DNA of 64,000 bases from Cinclus cinclus (GCF_963662255.1 NC_085048.1:104064499-104128498), one strand, 5' to 3'. Shown: positions 13,944-26,391, counted from the first letter of the stretch. A program made the numbers and translations. Notes: generated from the sequence alone by a model not told the origin.

Positions 13944-13960
13944 GGGGGGGGGGGGGGGGG
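13944..13960 (+). repeat. G17 homopolymer
   Basis: Seventeen uninterrupted G follow 'gggaat' and precede 'tgtttaataattattt'. Such a run can form a G-quadruplex and is prone to length error in sequencing. Confidence 0.95.
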
Positions 13961-14329
13961 TGTTTAATAATTATTTAATTCTTTGACTTCCAGGTTATAT
14001 TGCCGCACTCCTGAAATTGCCAGATCTCATTATCCTGGCTGGATTTCTTTGAGAGTAGCTGGGCAATTTGCTTTGACCACTGAAAACAATTCATTAAAAC
14101 TAGCAGTGGCTGAGCATCCCTAAGAATGACAGTGAACACAGCAGCAGCATCGTTTCAGACCAAGGCAAATCCAGTGACTTGTCTCCAACAGTCACAAATA
14201 GCAGATAGCCAGGGAAGAGGAAAACAGAAATATCCCATAAAATCTGTCATTCCTGAGCACCCTCCCAGCCTCTAACAATTTGCAGTGCACTGATTTTTAT
14301 GAACTGGTGTTTTTGCATAAAGCAGCCCT
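13961..14329. other. Unique noncoding sequence
   Basis: No gene or clear repeat is seen. The 3' boundary of the CR1 copy to the right is eroded and could begin somewhat before 14330. Confidence 0.4.
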
Positions 14330-15545
14330 TGGTAAATTTTTTGACATGTAAATCTGAGCAGCCACTCTTTGAACACCTGAAAATTTGCAGTATCCACAAC
14401 ATCCTGCAGAAAGAAGTTCCTTGTGTATGCTACATGTGCCATGAAGCAGCAACATTTTGTTTGCCCCAAAGCCTTACTTAGTAGCTTTATTTGATGTTCC
14501 TTTACTTCGTGTAAGAAGAAACAATGAACCATCTTTCCCTGCTCTTCATCCCGATGCTCAATGCTTGCAGTTATCATTTTACAGCCCCCTGTCACATCCC
14601 CCCATCTCTTTTCCCAGCTAAAGAATCCTAGACTATTTTATGATTCTTCATACAAAGCCATTCTCTGACTCTAATCACTCATTTTCCATGCCTTTTCCAC
14701 TCCTGCTGTGTCTGAAGTGTTGGAACTGAACCAAGTATTCAAGATGTGGGTAAAGCGTGGATGTCTAAAGTGCTGAAGAGTGTCTCCTCTTTTGTGTCTC
14801 CTCTTTTGTTTTGTATTACTTTACTAATAGCTCCTAACAGTAAGTCAGCCTTTTTTAAAATAAATACTAAGCACTGAGGTGATGCTTTCAAAGGCCAGTG
14901 TTATAACCACATCTTTTTTCCCAAGTGATAGCATTCAATTCCACGCTCATCACCATCAATGCAATGCTGCGACTTTCACCCCACCTCTCTTACATCTATG
15001 CTGAATTTTATCTCCCACTCTATCACTCAGGGACACGGTATGAAAAGGCACTTCCTCGGTTCTTTGCATTTAGCCCTTGCCTTTATTACCTTGAATAAGT
15101 TGGCATTCACCTCCAAACTTGCCATCTTATTGCTCTGCCCGGTTTTTTAGCACATTTATGAAAATATGGGCTGTAGCACAGACCTCTGCAAGGTTCAGCT
15201 GTGGAAATGACCTCTCCATTCCTCTCTTGTTTCCCGTATTTTCAACAATTATTTATCTATGCAAGAAACTTATGGAGGTTATTTCCTGTAAGACCCTTGG
15301 GTGAAGCACTTTTTCAAATGCCTTTGTGAATTCCCTGAGGACCATATCACCCAGATCTCTTTGTTCATTTGCCTGGGGACTCCTTCAAAGGGTTCCTGAA
15401 GATTTGTGAGCCTTGTCCTCCCTTTTCATTTTTGAACACAGAACTTCAACATTTTGAAGGATGCCTACTTGCTTCTAATAATCTGTTTTACCCTATGATT
15501 TGTCATGTCCGCTCCCCTTTGGTCTTTCTGAAGTAATTTGAAGAA
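14330..15545 (-). repeat. Ancient CR1 LINE fossil: RT C-terminal part and 3' region, antisense
   Basis: Read on the - strand, this is an old CR1 copy. At 15333-15301 the frame gives EFTKAFEKVLH, matching the reverse-transcriptase motif (Y)LDF-KAFD-V-H. Further along, 15170-15100 matches the region around 'FINDL' and the residues after it, including the part where CR1 encodes the active-site (F/Y)ADD, which is not legible here. 15030-14985 matches the block encoding 'LGDWA-KWQM-FN--KC'. 14735-14700 is the 3' region that includes 'acatcttgaatact' in CR1 (+ strand 'agtattcaagatgtggg'). The 3' part continues to about 14340 with blocks for 'gggggatgtgacag' and the terminal 'gaacttcttt' segment. 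All frames are broken by stops and indels. The copy resembles the older CR1 lineages common in turtles and crocodilians, so it predates the avian CR1 at 3.1 kb. Confidence 0.85.
14780..14807. repeat. Tandem duplication, 14 bp x 2
   Basis: The 14-mer gtgtctcctctttt occurs twice back to back (14780-14793 and 14794-14807) inside the CR1 fossil. It is a small duplication that postdates the insertion. Confidence 0.95.
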
Positions 15546-18500
15546 AAACAGGTGATGAACATTCCCTCAGAAGTGCTTAAGGGATAGCACTGAGATATTT
15601 GTAAGCTATCAACAACTAAGTTACAGAAAATACATTGGGGGGGGGAGTATTTTATGCTCCACCAGTGAAAGATCTAATCAGCAGACTAATTCCCAGGTGT
15701 CAGAAGCCCTACACCATCTCCCTTGGCCAACATCAGAAAGCACGTGGTTCAGTTTCCCACACACAGGCAGATTTGGCTTCTGGAATATGTTAACGTGACT
15801 GATTGCTTCTGGCAGAACTCAGAGGAGCCTTAATCTGAAGCAGCAGCTGTGAGCAGACTGAGGAGAAAAGCCCCAAGCCACCCATGTCTGCTGCACACAG
15901 GTTGGGCAGGTTGCACCCAAGACTTCCAGACCTTTGGCTTCTCTCTCTGTCTGCCATCAGCAGTGTAGGAGGTGTCAGCTGGACTTCTGCATCCACTTCT
16001 GAGTGCCAAAAGTCAAAGAGGACATCCCACAGCTAAAACTCACCTGGAGAAAACATGCTCAGGAATCCCCATGTGAGCCTCCTAAACAAACAAGGGTGTT
16101 CATCCTCAAAAAGAGAAACAGAGAGGCAGGAAAAGAATATCCAAGTGTATAGAAGAATCCATCCAAGAGGAAGAGAAATGCTTTTTTCCCATTCAGAATG
16201 GGCAAGACAAGCAATCACAACAGAAAAGGAAGATCCACTGGGTGCTAAGACATTATTTTAGGAGTAAAAATAGTGACTGGAGATTTTTAAGAGTTGATTA
16301 GAGAACCATCTGTTAGAAATTAAGTAGATACAATACGTCTTGTTTGGATCAGTTGATCTCTTGATATCCCTTCTAGTTCTCTTTTCTAGGATTTGTAGTC
16401 CAAATCCAATTGATTTATATAGCCTTTGAATTAAACCCTGAGGAAACAATTACTGTCAACACATGCACGTTAAAAAAAGAGGGGGGAAAACCCCTACCCT
16501 TAATTCAACATATTTCACTGAAGATACAAAATAAAGAGTTTTCAGTGATGGAGAGCAAGCCAAGGAGTTGGAATTGTGTTACAGAAAATGAAGAAGTTTA
16601 AATTAAGTTCATAATCAATGAAGAGGCATCTACTGTGTCTGAACAGTTGTATGGTCTGAACAGGAGCCTTATTTAGCTTTAAGAAAAGGGCAGACATGGG
16701 AAAAAATCCTCTCAAAAACATAAAAGAAAAATAGGGCAATCTTGCTTTGATTTTTAGATTACTATGGAATATGTACAAAACTCGGATTATCTGAGAAAAA
16801 CTGAATTTTGTCCACATAACTGGTTAGAATGCTACTCTCTCATTTTCAATGAAGCAGAAGCCCTTGTTCCATTACGAGAAAACAAATGAGATTAAAAAAT
16901 GTCACATTAACTAACCCCCTCGTAGCTTCATAAACCTGGAAGGCCTCATCTGTAGCACCTGGAGATGATGCTTCCCAAATACTCATTTATGATTATGAAT
17001 CATTTTCTCTAAGGGGAAAAAGATTAAGATTTCTCAAAAAAAAAAAAAAAAAAAAAGATTGTGACAAGTCAGCCTAGCTAGTCTGGTATGTAACTCTACC
17101 CAGCGTCTCTTCTGTAAATAAATGAAGCCAGATCTCTCTCTAAATAAGAACAGTGAGTAGTAGCTAAAAAGGAAAAGAGGGTTTAATTTCATTTGGCAGC
17201 TGCTGCAACAGATTGATTGTGGTGTGGGGTGATATTAGAGGATAAGATGCAGCAGTTTGGAATTGGTGTTGAGAACCTCAGTGTTGCACCACGCAGTGCT
17301 TCCTCCTCCCCACAGAGCTCACACTTTCCTGACAGCTCAGGAGTCACCTGGGGCAGGGGCTGAGATTCTCTCAAACTTCATCAGGACAGTAAAGGAAAAT
17401 GCTTTGGAATATTTAAAAAGCTGAATATTAAAGGAAGAAAAACAAGGCAAAGACAATGAGGACATGCTAGTTGAGAACAGGAATGTCATTACGGAAAGCA
17501 TCTTTCAAATATGGCAGAGGTCTAAAAGCTAGGACAGTTTAGCTACAATTTTTAATCTTCCTGTGATTTAAGAGGCTTTCTGACCCACAGCCTTTCTGTT
17601 TCTAACCTAAGAATAACAAATTTTTACTTATCCAGTAAATTTCATGAAGTTTGATTAATCAACATGATCAAAATACTTTCTTCAGAGATGCCATGGAAGG
17701 TCAAACTAATGTCAGGCTGTGGCAAATCTGTATTTGAAAAAGGACTTTTGCTATAGGTATTCCTATTTACTGAAAACACCACTAATTAGGTTTGTCATGA
17801 GCTGAAAAGAAAATATGTTTGTAAAAGGATTACAAAGGAGATCATGAGGTAATCCCAAGATGCTAACAGTAAGTTTGACATTCAGGACCAAACCTAGCCT
17901 AGGCACAAATGGTGTAACTACACCCAAATTAAAAGGCATCAATTTAACACTGAGCTGAGAAAAATCAAGCTGGATTTGAAAAAAGGAGGGATTTTGGTAA
18001 TGGGAATACTGCCTCCCTGGGCTATATCACTTATAATATAACTAATACAGAAAAAAGAGTAATGAGTATGCTGTAGCCAGGGTGCAGAAGATGGAGGGCT
18101 TTCCTGCTAATCCAATGCTTCCCAGGATTATTTTAATCTCCAGAATTTGTTTAATGCCAGCTCATCCCTCCATAGGAGTTCCATTTCCAGGTGTCTTGAG
18201 CTGGAGCCTGAAAGCTCTCTGTGACTAATCACTGTCAGGGCTGAATTCCTGCTCCAGAGAGGGCTGGAGTAACCAGGGCTCCTGAAACGTGTCTTACAGG
18301 CAGGTTATTGTTATCTCCTCTTTCCAAACCACACCTCAGTTGTAGATTTAAGACAAAGTGCAATGGGCCATGGTAGGGAGATGCATGAACTTCTGCTTTA
18401 AAGATGAGATGAGCCAGAGAGAAAAAGATTCTGTGGCTACTGCCCAAAAATTATTAAGATAATGATTAAACTAAAAAATGCAAATACACAAGATGTTTTG

Positions 18501-21500
18501 TGCTGCTAGGCAAGACCAGAATTGATATTAAAATGTCTTGTGAACATTATAACATGCTCAGAACAGGGGGGTAGAAGACACAGAGGAAAACAGAAGAGAA
18601 GCCATATGGTCATAGCCGGTGGTCAATGGAAAAAAAAAAAAACAAATGAGAAAGTACAGAAAGAGAAATACAAAGTTTGGGGGAGAAATGTTTATCATCA
18701 TACCTCTCTTGTGCACTTGCGAAGTGAATTCTGGGCTGATTTCCCACCGTGTTAAGAACTTTCACCTGAAGCCAAATGTAAGAACTCTCTGAGGTGTACT
18801 CCTGAAGCAGGGTGCAATGAAAAGGGGTTTTTTCCTAAGTAGAGGAGTAATTACAATCCTAAAAGTAAACCATGACAGTTCTGTGATTCCCTGATTCAAC
18901 TGTGCTGCTGGAGCTGGCATTTTCCATGGCAATCTGAACCACTAGGAAGGTACACTGCCATCTCAACATACTGAACTTTCCTCAGGTTGCCACCACCACC
19001 AAATCTGGGCAAGATCTAGGATAAGTAAGAAATGGCTTGTTCAACAAACAGGTTCAAAACCTAAGAAAATAAAATATTCCCTGTTGCCTCACCTTTCAGG
19101 TCCCAAATCTACCTTAATTTTCTATTCCTGCTTTGTGTGAGGAAATAAGATGGGGAGGAAAACTAATTTTATGTCAGAGCAAATTAAGATGGTGTAATTG
19201 ACTGCAAAGAGGGCAGCAGCCGCTTGCCTTCCCAGCTGCAGACACATTAAAGATTTACAAACTCTATGTCTGTCACAGAGGAACTATTAGGGGTGTTGGG
19301 AACAATCCCTTCCTGTGCTTACCCCAAAAGCAATCCAAGCAATGATACATCACAAATAAGGCTGCACGTCACCCTTGCTGCAGGCTAGCAGCTACCTGAG
19401 CAGCACACCACGTGTATGCATGACTGAAGATGGATAGCATGACATTTATTAACCATGCACATAATTAAAATCCTTTAAAAACATCCTCAGAACAAAAATA
19501 ATGTATCTTGAATTCCACTGGACTGCCCAGGCTGCCACCCTCAATAAGTTTGGTTGCAGAGAGCTACACAGCTAAACTGCTGGTCTGGAAGCAGCACTCC
19601 AGGGACTGGTCTCATACCAGCCCATCTGCCTCATCAGCAATGAAGCACTGGAGTTCCATGAGCACATTAGACAGCACAGCACGTGTGGGATATAAGGAAC
19701 ATGATCAGGACATGGATCCAGGCTAAGCCCAGCCTGCTGCTGCTGGCTAACCCCACAACCAGAGCTTGGGAGAGCAGTGCAGAAATAGTCACCACTGCAT
19801 CAGTGCTAACACCAAAGCCTTGCTCAAGAGAGGGGTCCACTGCTCACATGTGAATGCTGTGAGGAGATTCAGAACTTCAGTCTTGCTGCCATAAGAGCTG
19901 TTTCTTTTCCATGAACAGTCTGGAACTGTGTTTGTAAGGTACATTTTTTTATAACTTAATCACATCATCCACTGAGCCCCCATTAGCTCAGTGTTGAGCT
20001 CCAACCTGACTTTCCCTCAATGTTTCTTTTTCTCTCTACTGTGCCCCTCTGATCACTTTTATCGAAATTATAATCTTTGTAAAACTTCTATAATTGCTCC
20101 AGGAAAGAGACATTGCTATTGGCCTTTCCACAGAGGACTTTGTGCTCCAGCCAGACTCCAGTGGTATATTAATAGAATAACTGAAACTGGGTTAGGGCAA
20201 CGAGTGATTCCCAACAAGGCAGCCCACCGGCTTTGTATGACTGGCAACAACAACTCCTTCATAATGCTACAAATCTAAAATTAGAGGAGAGGGAAAAGGC
20301 CTAAGGAATAACCTACCTTCCACACTAGAGACAGATATCCTGCTCGGAACCATACAAGGGCTTCAGACATTCAAAGCTGCCTTCTTCTGGGACAGTTATC
20401 TATAATGCTGTCTGAGAAAGGAGAATTTGTAGAAGAGGTATAAATGTATACATCAATCAATACCTCCTCACATAGCATCAAATTTCCTGGATATCTTAAA
20501 TTCAGAGACAATATTTCTGCAACTAGTTTACATCATAAGTAAAGAGCTGACAAGCACAGTAGTAACCAAAGTCACGTAGGAATTTGTAAGATGTTTTGAA
20601 TTTTGAAAGTTTCCCCCTTCTCCGAATGAAACAGATTCAAAACAGCATCAAACTTGTACTTCATGCTTGATCAAAACCTCAGTAACTGAGGTTTCAGGAG
20701 ACTTTCCAAAGAGGAGAAGCAGGCAAGAGAAGTGCTATAAGTGGCTTGCTAAGCATTGCTGAGAAGCAGGTGGAGATTTGGGGTATGGAGAAGAAATTGG
20801 ATAGAGAAGGATACGGTGTGTTGGAAAGCAGGGCAGAAGGTGGAGGAAGCATGACAATGCTTGGATGCTTTTCTAAAAACTCAAGCTGTAGTTTGAGTAA
20901 CTCCAGACAACATAGACCAAAGGCAAACACCCAGCAACATTCTCAGAGATCACACAGCTTCTGTGGGCTCAGTGCATCAGATGGGATGGGTGTCATCAGC
21001 CCTCGAGGCAGACTCCCCCTCCCTGAATATCTCTTACCTTTCCAGCACAGTCCCACTGGCAGTTTACCATCACAACACCCCACACTGAATTTGTTAGCAC
21101 CAGGATACACCGTCATGTAACCTTGACTGGCCTGCAGCACCATCACCAGCTTCCCAAAGCAAGACCTTCCCTCAGCCAGCAAGTACACATCTCAAAGTAG
21201 CTGTGGAGTTAGTATCATCTGAATTCATTCCACTGGAAGCACCCCCTGCACCCCAGCCAACTCCATTACTGCTGGGGAGAGAAGCTTTTGGCTGCCATGT
21301 ATCTTTCAAAGTGAGTTAGCAAGGTTGCTCATTTAATTCCCAGCTCAGCTTACATTTCCTCTCCAGCATCCGTGCACCTCTGAGCCCTGCCTGCACCACA
21401 GCACTGCCACCAGCTCCAAGGAATCCGGAGATGCTGCTGAGTGCATCTGTTTATACCAGTAAAAATTAGTGTTGCAGCTCCACCTAACTTAAACAGTTTT

Positions 21501-21749
21501 GCTTAGGAAATTACAGCGTGGCATTCGACCGGCTGTTTAGAGCATGGAGGAGTAAGTGGGTGCTGGCAGTGTGTTTTTAATTAGGCAGGTAAAGCCTAGA
21601 TTAAGCTGCATCAAATGGAGAATGTTTCTTTAATTCGGTATTGTTGCTCTCCTCAGCCAGGGCATAAGGGGTTGGCCTTAAAATCCTTGTAACTAAAAAG
21701 CCAGTCTCATGACCAACTACATAATTGATTAAACACAACTGTGGACTAC
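15546..21749. other. Unique noncoding sequence
   Basis: I see no recognisable gene. Simple sequence includes A22 at 17036-17057 and an A13 run near 18630-18642. Open frames of up to 124 codons (20746-21120, +) overlap an opposite-strand frame and carry no known motif. Confidence 0.5.
17036..17057. repeat. A22 homopolymer
   Basis: This is an uninterrupted A run followed by 'gattgtgacaag'. It could be a retroposon tail, but no element body is recognisable upstream. Confidence 0.95.
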
Positions 21750-22188
21750 TATTATCGGGAAGCGCAATTTTCCCGGTGTCGCTTCGAGTCTGAAATACCT
21801 CAAGGGTAATTACAACCCGAGATGCAACACAGAAGGCTTTGAAGTAGGGGAAAGAAAAGATTAGGGCGGCTGAGACGGGTCTGCGCCTGTTCATTTGTCC
21901 TTCACGGCAAAGACGCTTAAGCCGCGGCGGAGCGGTGCCCCGGCAGCCCCGGCGGTCGCGGGCAGCGCCGCGGGTCACGCCGAAAGCGCCGCCGAGACGC
22001 GGCCCCTTCCTTCCCTCGGCCGCCCTAATGAAAGTTTCATGCAGCTGTGCTCCTCTTTTGGCTCGGATTTGCCACGCCTCGCTGCCCGCCGCCGGGCTGA
22101 CCACTTTTCGGCGGCCAGGAGTGCACTTGCTCTGACCGGCTAAAATATTTACCCCAGGAACAATTATATAACACGGCACGCCAGGCTT
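21750..22188. promoter_or_regulatory. CpG island, orphan (no recognised gene)
   Basis: CpG dinucleotides are abundant here, with at least 30 by eye, and densest at about 21868-22140. The surrounding tens of kilobases are strongly CpG-depleted. GC content rises sharply with runs such as 'gccgcggcggagcgg' and 'gcagcgccgcgggtcacgc'. A TATATAA-like box lies at about 22163-22170. CpG islands mark unmethylated DNA at promoters or developmental enhancers. Read on - there is a 192-codon open frame (21601-22179), but its product is arginine- and alanine-rich as expected of GC-rich noncoding DNA and matches no family I know. It could be the promoter or first exon of a noncoding RNA, an alternative promoter of a distant gene, or an enhancer. 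Orientation is unknown. Confidence 0.8.
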
Positions 22189-22204
22189 GGGGGGGGGGGG
22201 GGGG
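22189..22204 (+). repeat. G16 homopolymer at the CpG island edge
   Basis: Sixteen G follow 'ccaggctt' immediately right of the CpG island. It may form a G-quadruplex or be a nucleosome-excluding tract. Confidence 0.95.
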
Positions 22205-22724
22205 AAGACCTTCTTCGGCCTCTGAGAAAAGAGGCACTGAAACTAATTCAGAAATGAAGAGATCCAGTCTTTATTTCTAATTAATAACGGGTTAGAAGTA
22301 AAAACCGCTATTTAGTGACAGAACATAACGAGGAAACCAAACCGGCATTGTTAAGAGGGCTATTTAAAGAAATGTTAATGAATTGAAGTTCTTCTTAGTC
22401 AAGCAGGAAACAACTAATGGTTTAAAGAGGAAAAGTGAAGCATTATTAAATGTTGTATATTTATTATGTCAGTGACCAGTTTGCCAGAGGCTTTGAGGTG
22501 AGAAGGGAAGTTCAAATCCTTTCCACTGCATTTACAGCTATGGAAAGGTAAATTCATGGGCTTCCTCACATACCACACAAAGGCTTAGTAATTTGTTTGG
22601 ATTAATAGCATATTGTAGAAGCATAACACTCACACTTTAAAACTAACAAATTCAGCAAGAGCACAGAATTATCATTTAACCATTACTGTCTTCATAAAAA
22701 CAAGTGCTCTTAATGCTTTGCAGT
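22205..22724. other. Unique AT-rich sequence next to the CpG island
   Basis: I see no gene or repeat. The stretch is AT-rich with several TTAAT/ATTA motifs (for example 22275-22290 and 22370-22385). Confidence 0.45.
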
Positions 22725-22900
22725 ACATCTTTAAAGTGCTTTAAAAGCCAACAGCTAATTTATCCTGCCACAACCTACCTCGTGGTAGGCAGGGATTGTT
22801 ATCTTCCCTCAGCAGTTCAGTGAACAACGGGGAGTTAAGTGACTTGCCCGGGGCCACAGAGAAAGTCAGTGTCGGCTCTGGGTGCAAAACTCTTGAGCTC
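22725..22900 (-). repeat. MIR/L2-type ancient SINE fragment
   Basis: As the reverse complement, the SINE core and part of the tRNA-like head are readable. Blocks in order are 'taaagtgctttaaaagcc', 'cctcgtggtaggcaggga', 'ttgttatcttccctc', 'ggggagttaagtgacttg', 'cccggggccacagagaaag' and 'tcagtgtcggctctggg'. These follow the usual MIR antisense order (gaggtaggcag, tattatccc, ggaaactgaggc, gttaagtgacttgcccaagg, tcacacagc, gtcagtggcagagc). It is better preserved than the copy at 1.7 kb. Confidence 0.82.
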
Positions 22901-25900
22901 TTGGGGTGCGTGATCGCTCGAAGCAGATTTTGGGTAACTCGTTCACAGTATGGTACTAATTAACGAGTCTTTGAGGATTTTTTTTTGTCTTTCATAACTA
23001 GGTTTTTTGGTATTTTTTTCAGGCTTTGACAGGTAGGTATCTTTCTCCTCTGAATCACTGTAGAATTGCAGTTTTTGGATGGTCCTGCTTGTCCATCCCA
23101 GCTCTGTACAATATTAGAGCTGTACTGCACACAGACCCAAGGGATCCCCTCTAGCACTGACAGAAGGTTTCATCAAGAGAGAACACAAAACTTTCTGAAC
23201 TTTGTATGCTTTGGAGCAGCATGTGTGCCCTGCACAGGGCAAACTGCACCCCAAAAACTGAAAATTAAATCAAAGGCCCCCACATGGCCCTGAAGGAGAA
23301 TCAAGGAGTGAGAAGTGCCCAGTACACATACGAGATTGAGGCTTGAGCAGTTCTTGCCACTGCTTGTCCCTGGAAGCAGTGCTGGTTTGGAACCATCTTT
23401 GTGTTCCACGATGCCTAGGGAGCATTTTTTATGTAGGATTGCTCAAGGCTGCAGTGCTCATTAAATGTCTCCAAGAATCCATTTCTGAGGCTGACGATTA
23501 TGACACACCATCTCTAGAGGATAAAGGCGTTATTTTGGATGCTATCACTCAGGGATATCACTCCCCTGCTCTCCAGGTGGACCCCTATTATCAGTTGTGC
23601 TGGCTTGTATTGTGCCAGTGGAGTGCTTGGCAAACTATTTCCTGCAGTGAGGACCTCAGCTAGATTGCAAAGCATAAAAGGGAATTGTGCAACCACTCTG
23701 GAACATGGCAGTGTGGAAGAGCAGCCTCCCTCTGGCACTGCCAGATATAACCCCAGCGTTACAGCACTCAAAGTTTAGCTGCCATGAGTATGAAAATAGC
23801 CACCAAAATTTTAGGTAGCAAAGCTCTGACTATGGGCAGTCCACAAACAGACTGGACAAAAGTTCTGGCACCAACAGCATTGAAAAGTGCTCCATGGTAA
23901 TTCCCATTCTCTCACCTGTCATCCGGGTGGATGAGGTGGGCAGAGGACTTGCTCCACAGGTAGTCCTGAAGAGGAGCATGTCAGCAGATCAGATGTACAG
24001 CTGGACTGAAAAGCCACTTTGATTTATCCCTGCACACACCACCCTCCATCCCCTATTCTCAGGTGCACCAAATGCAGTTCAGACTCGCAGACAAAAGCCC
24101 TAAGAGCCATAACTGCCCTGGCTTTCCCAGGTGTGTTATCTCTGACATTCACAGACCTACAAGAAGATGGATGATTCCCACCTCCTTCAACACACACAAA
24201 ACCTCTGACAGTACCAGATTCTAGAGGCTGGGGAGTTGCTCTACTCTTTGCAAAAGCAGAGCACACACAGCTGAGCTGACTCCTCACCACAAGCACTGGA
24301 CACTTGTGGATTTAGTACTGAAGGGTCCAAACTCTGCAGCCAGCCAAGGTTTCTTTATCCAAATCAGACTTAATTTGATACTTGGTGCTACCTCAGCACC
24401 CCAGGTACATCTGGTGGATCAGACATCACACCTCGTGCCTGCCAGGTTTTTATATTTCTGCACAGAGGAACCTGTGGTTGGTATCAGTGGCAGGAATTTC
24501 AAAGAGTGCAGAGGAGGAAACAGCAGAGATGAAAAAATGGACATTATTTTCCCTCCAAAGCTGGTATGAAGACAGGCTGGTATGAAGCTTTGTAGCTAAC
24601 AGCATCCAAGAAAAAGAAAAAGTGGACACATTGTGAGCTGAGTGCCCATGAAATGTGAATCATTAAAAAATATTCACTGGTCTTGCAATGGCATGTTTTA
24701 ATTATACCTTATTCATCATCTGTACTTGACTCTTCAGTAGGACTATTCCACTGAACTCATGCTATTATTTTTTAAGTATTAAAAAAAGCCAGACTTGGTA
24801 TATTAAACCTTCTGTTAACATTATTTTGGAAGTCAAACCCAACTCCCAAATAAACATTTGCTGTATTTTATTTATTTCCACCAGATTTTATATTAAATCA
24901 GTGTGCACATATTCGCTACTGTTTAACATCCAAAAACCAAAATTATCTCCACACTTAGACCTATGAAATCATTATACCTGGAGTTCCTCTGAAAAAAGCA
25001 TATTTAAATCTCTGCAACCACACATAATTTTCCTTGCAGGCAAGGAACAATCATCTAGAATTAAGCAAATATACTATACCCATAGCAACCCAATTTTTGG
25101 ATTTCAGGTAATACCAGTGATTGTTTAATCATGTGTATTTCCCAAATATCTTTAAACTAAGGATTTGGATATCTCTTCCCAGGCTTCCTAGCTCAGTCCT
25201 GTACAAAGAAAGTAATTTTTATGAAAAAGGATACAAACATTTTACCTTAATAGCAGCCATGCACAACCATTTGAAATTCTGTCTAATTAAAGTGTTAACT
25301 TTCTATGGAGAGCTGATGTTTGCTCAGAAGAGAGGTAAAGCCATGATGCTTGCAGATACCGTTTCAATTGTATTGCTTGCAGGGAGTGTTTTATTTGTAC
25401 AAACCTAGAATCCTTCTCTACTCCATGTAAAAAATAGATTAGTCCCTTGATAGCCTTGAAAGTCATATCATTCACAAGAAAATTAATAATGCATTACAAA
25501 GTATATAAATTTTAAAAATTAGAGGAAGTAGGTTGTAATGGTCCGAAGACCAATGTCCATCCCTGTTCACATCCAGCTTTCACAGAGAGTTTAACATCTT
25601 CCCCTCTGACAGCACAGAAAGGCAAAAGCACAATTATTTCTGACAACTCCCTATTAAGCCCCCAGTGTCCCCAGACATCCCACGGATGCAGCAGAGCAGA
25701 GCTACGGCTCCAAGACAAAAGCTCTGAACAGTGGAGGGGAAGGCAGTGTCCAGGCAGCTGCTCCTTGGTATTTCTGGTCCCCACTGTGACCCCCCACCTA
25801 ATTTAGAAGATGCTCCCAAACTTCTCTCTTAAGGGGATTGCAGTGCAGCCCACTGTGCAGTGCTAAACCCCAGCTAACAGGACTGCCCCCCTCAGCCTCC

Positions 25901-26114
25901 TTAGAGCAGAGGTTCCTTCTTTCAGGGTGCCAGCAGCCAACAGGATTTGGGAATTTGCTGCACCATAATAATGAAGAAGCACTGAGGCTGGGCAGACTTT
26001 GGTACGTAGTATTTCTATGGCAATTGCTTCAACTCATCAATGGTTAAAGGGTGTTTTAAAAGAAAACAAAGAGAAAATTGAAGAAAATGGACATGTGGAA
26101 GATAAATACATCGT
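22901..26114. other. Unique noncoding sequence
   Basis: I see no exon or named repeat. Overlapping open frames on both strands at 23066-23778 and 24024-24585 (up to 106 codons) have no recognisable domains. An imperfect direct repeat 'ctggtatgaag' occurs twice near 24560-24586. Confidence 0.5.
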
Positions 26115-26348
26115 AAGGAAAGGAAAGGAAAGGAAAGGAAAGGAAAGGAAAGGAAAGGAAAGGAAAGGAAAGGAAAGGAAAGGAAAGGAAAGGAAAGGAA
26201 AGGAAAGGAAAGGAAAGGAAAGGAAAGGAAAGGAAAGGAAAGGAAAGGAAAGGAAAGGAAAGGAAAGGAAAGGAAAGGAAAGGAAAGGAAAGGAAAGGAA
26301 AGGAAAGGAAAGGAAAGGAAAGGAAAGGAAAGGAAAGGAAAGGAAAGG
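26115..26348. repeat. (AAGGA)n microsatellite, about 47 copies
   Basis: This is a perfect pentanucleotide array of 234 bp with no visible interruption. Because 5 and 3 are coprime, all three frames of each strand run through the array, giving Lys/Arg/Glu/Gly-rich frames on + and Phe/Leu/Ser/Pro-rich frames on - (up to 152 codons). These are by-products of the repeat and not genes. Purity implies recent expansion and likely length polymorphism. Confidence 0.99.
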
Positions 26349-26391
26349 CAAAGCAAAAGCAAAAGCAAAAGCAAAAGCAAAAGCAAAAGCA
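26349..26391. repeat. (AAAAGC)n hexanucleotide array abutting the AAGGA array
   Basis: Right after the last AAGGA unit the sequence passes through 'caaagc' into six perfect AAAAGC units (26355-26390). The junction suggests a point change in a purine-rich unit that was then amplified separately. Confidence 0.95.

Noticed and set aside
21601..22179. 192-codon - strand frame over the CpG island
   Set aside because: GC-rich DNA has few stop codons, and the Arg/Ala/Gly-rich product is what such DNA gives; no family resemblance.
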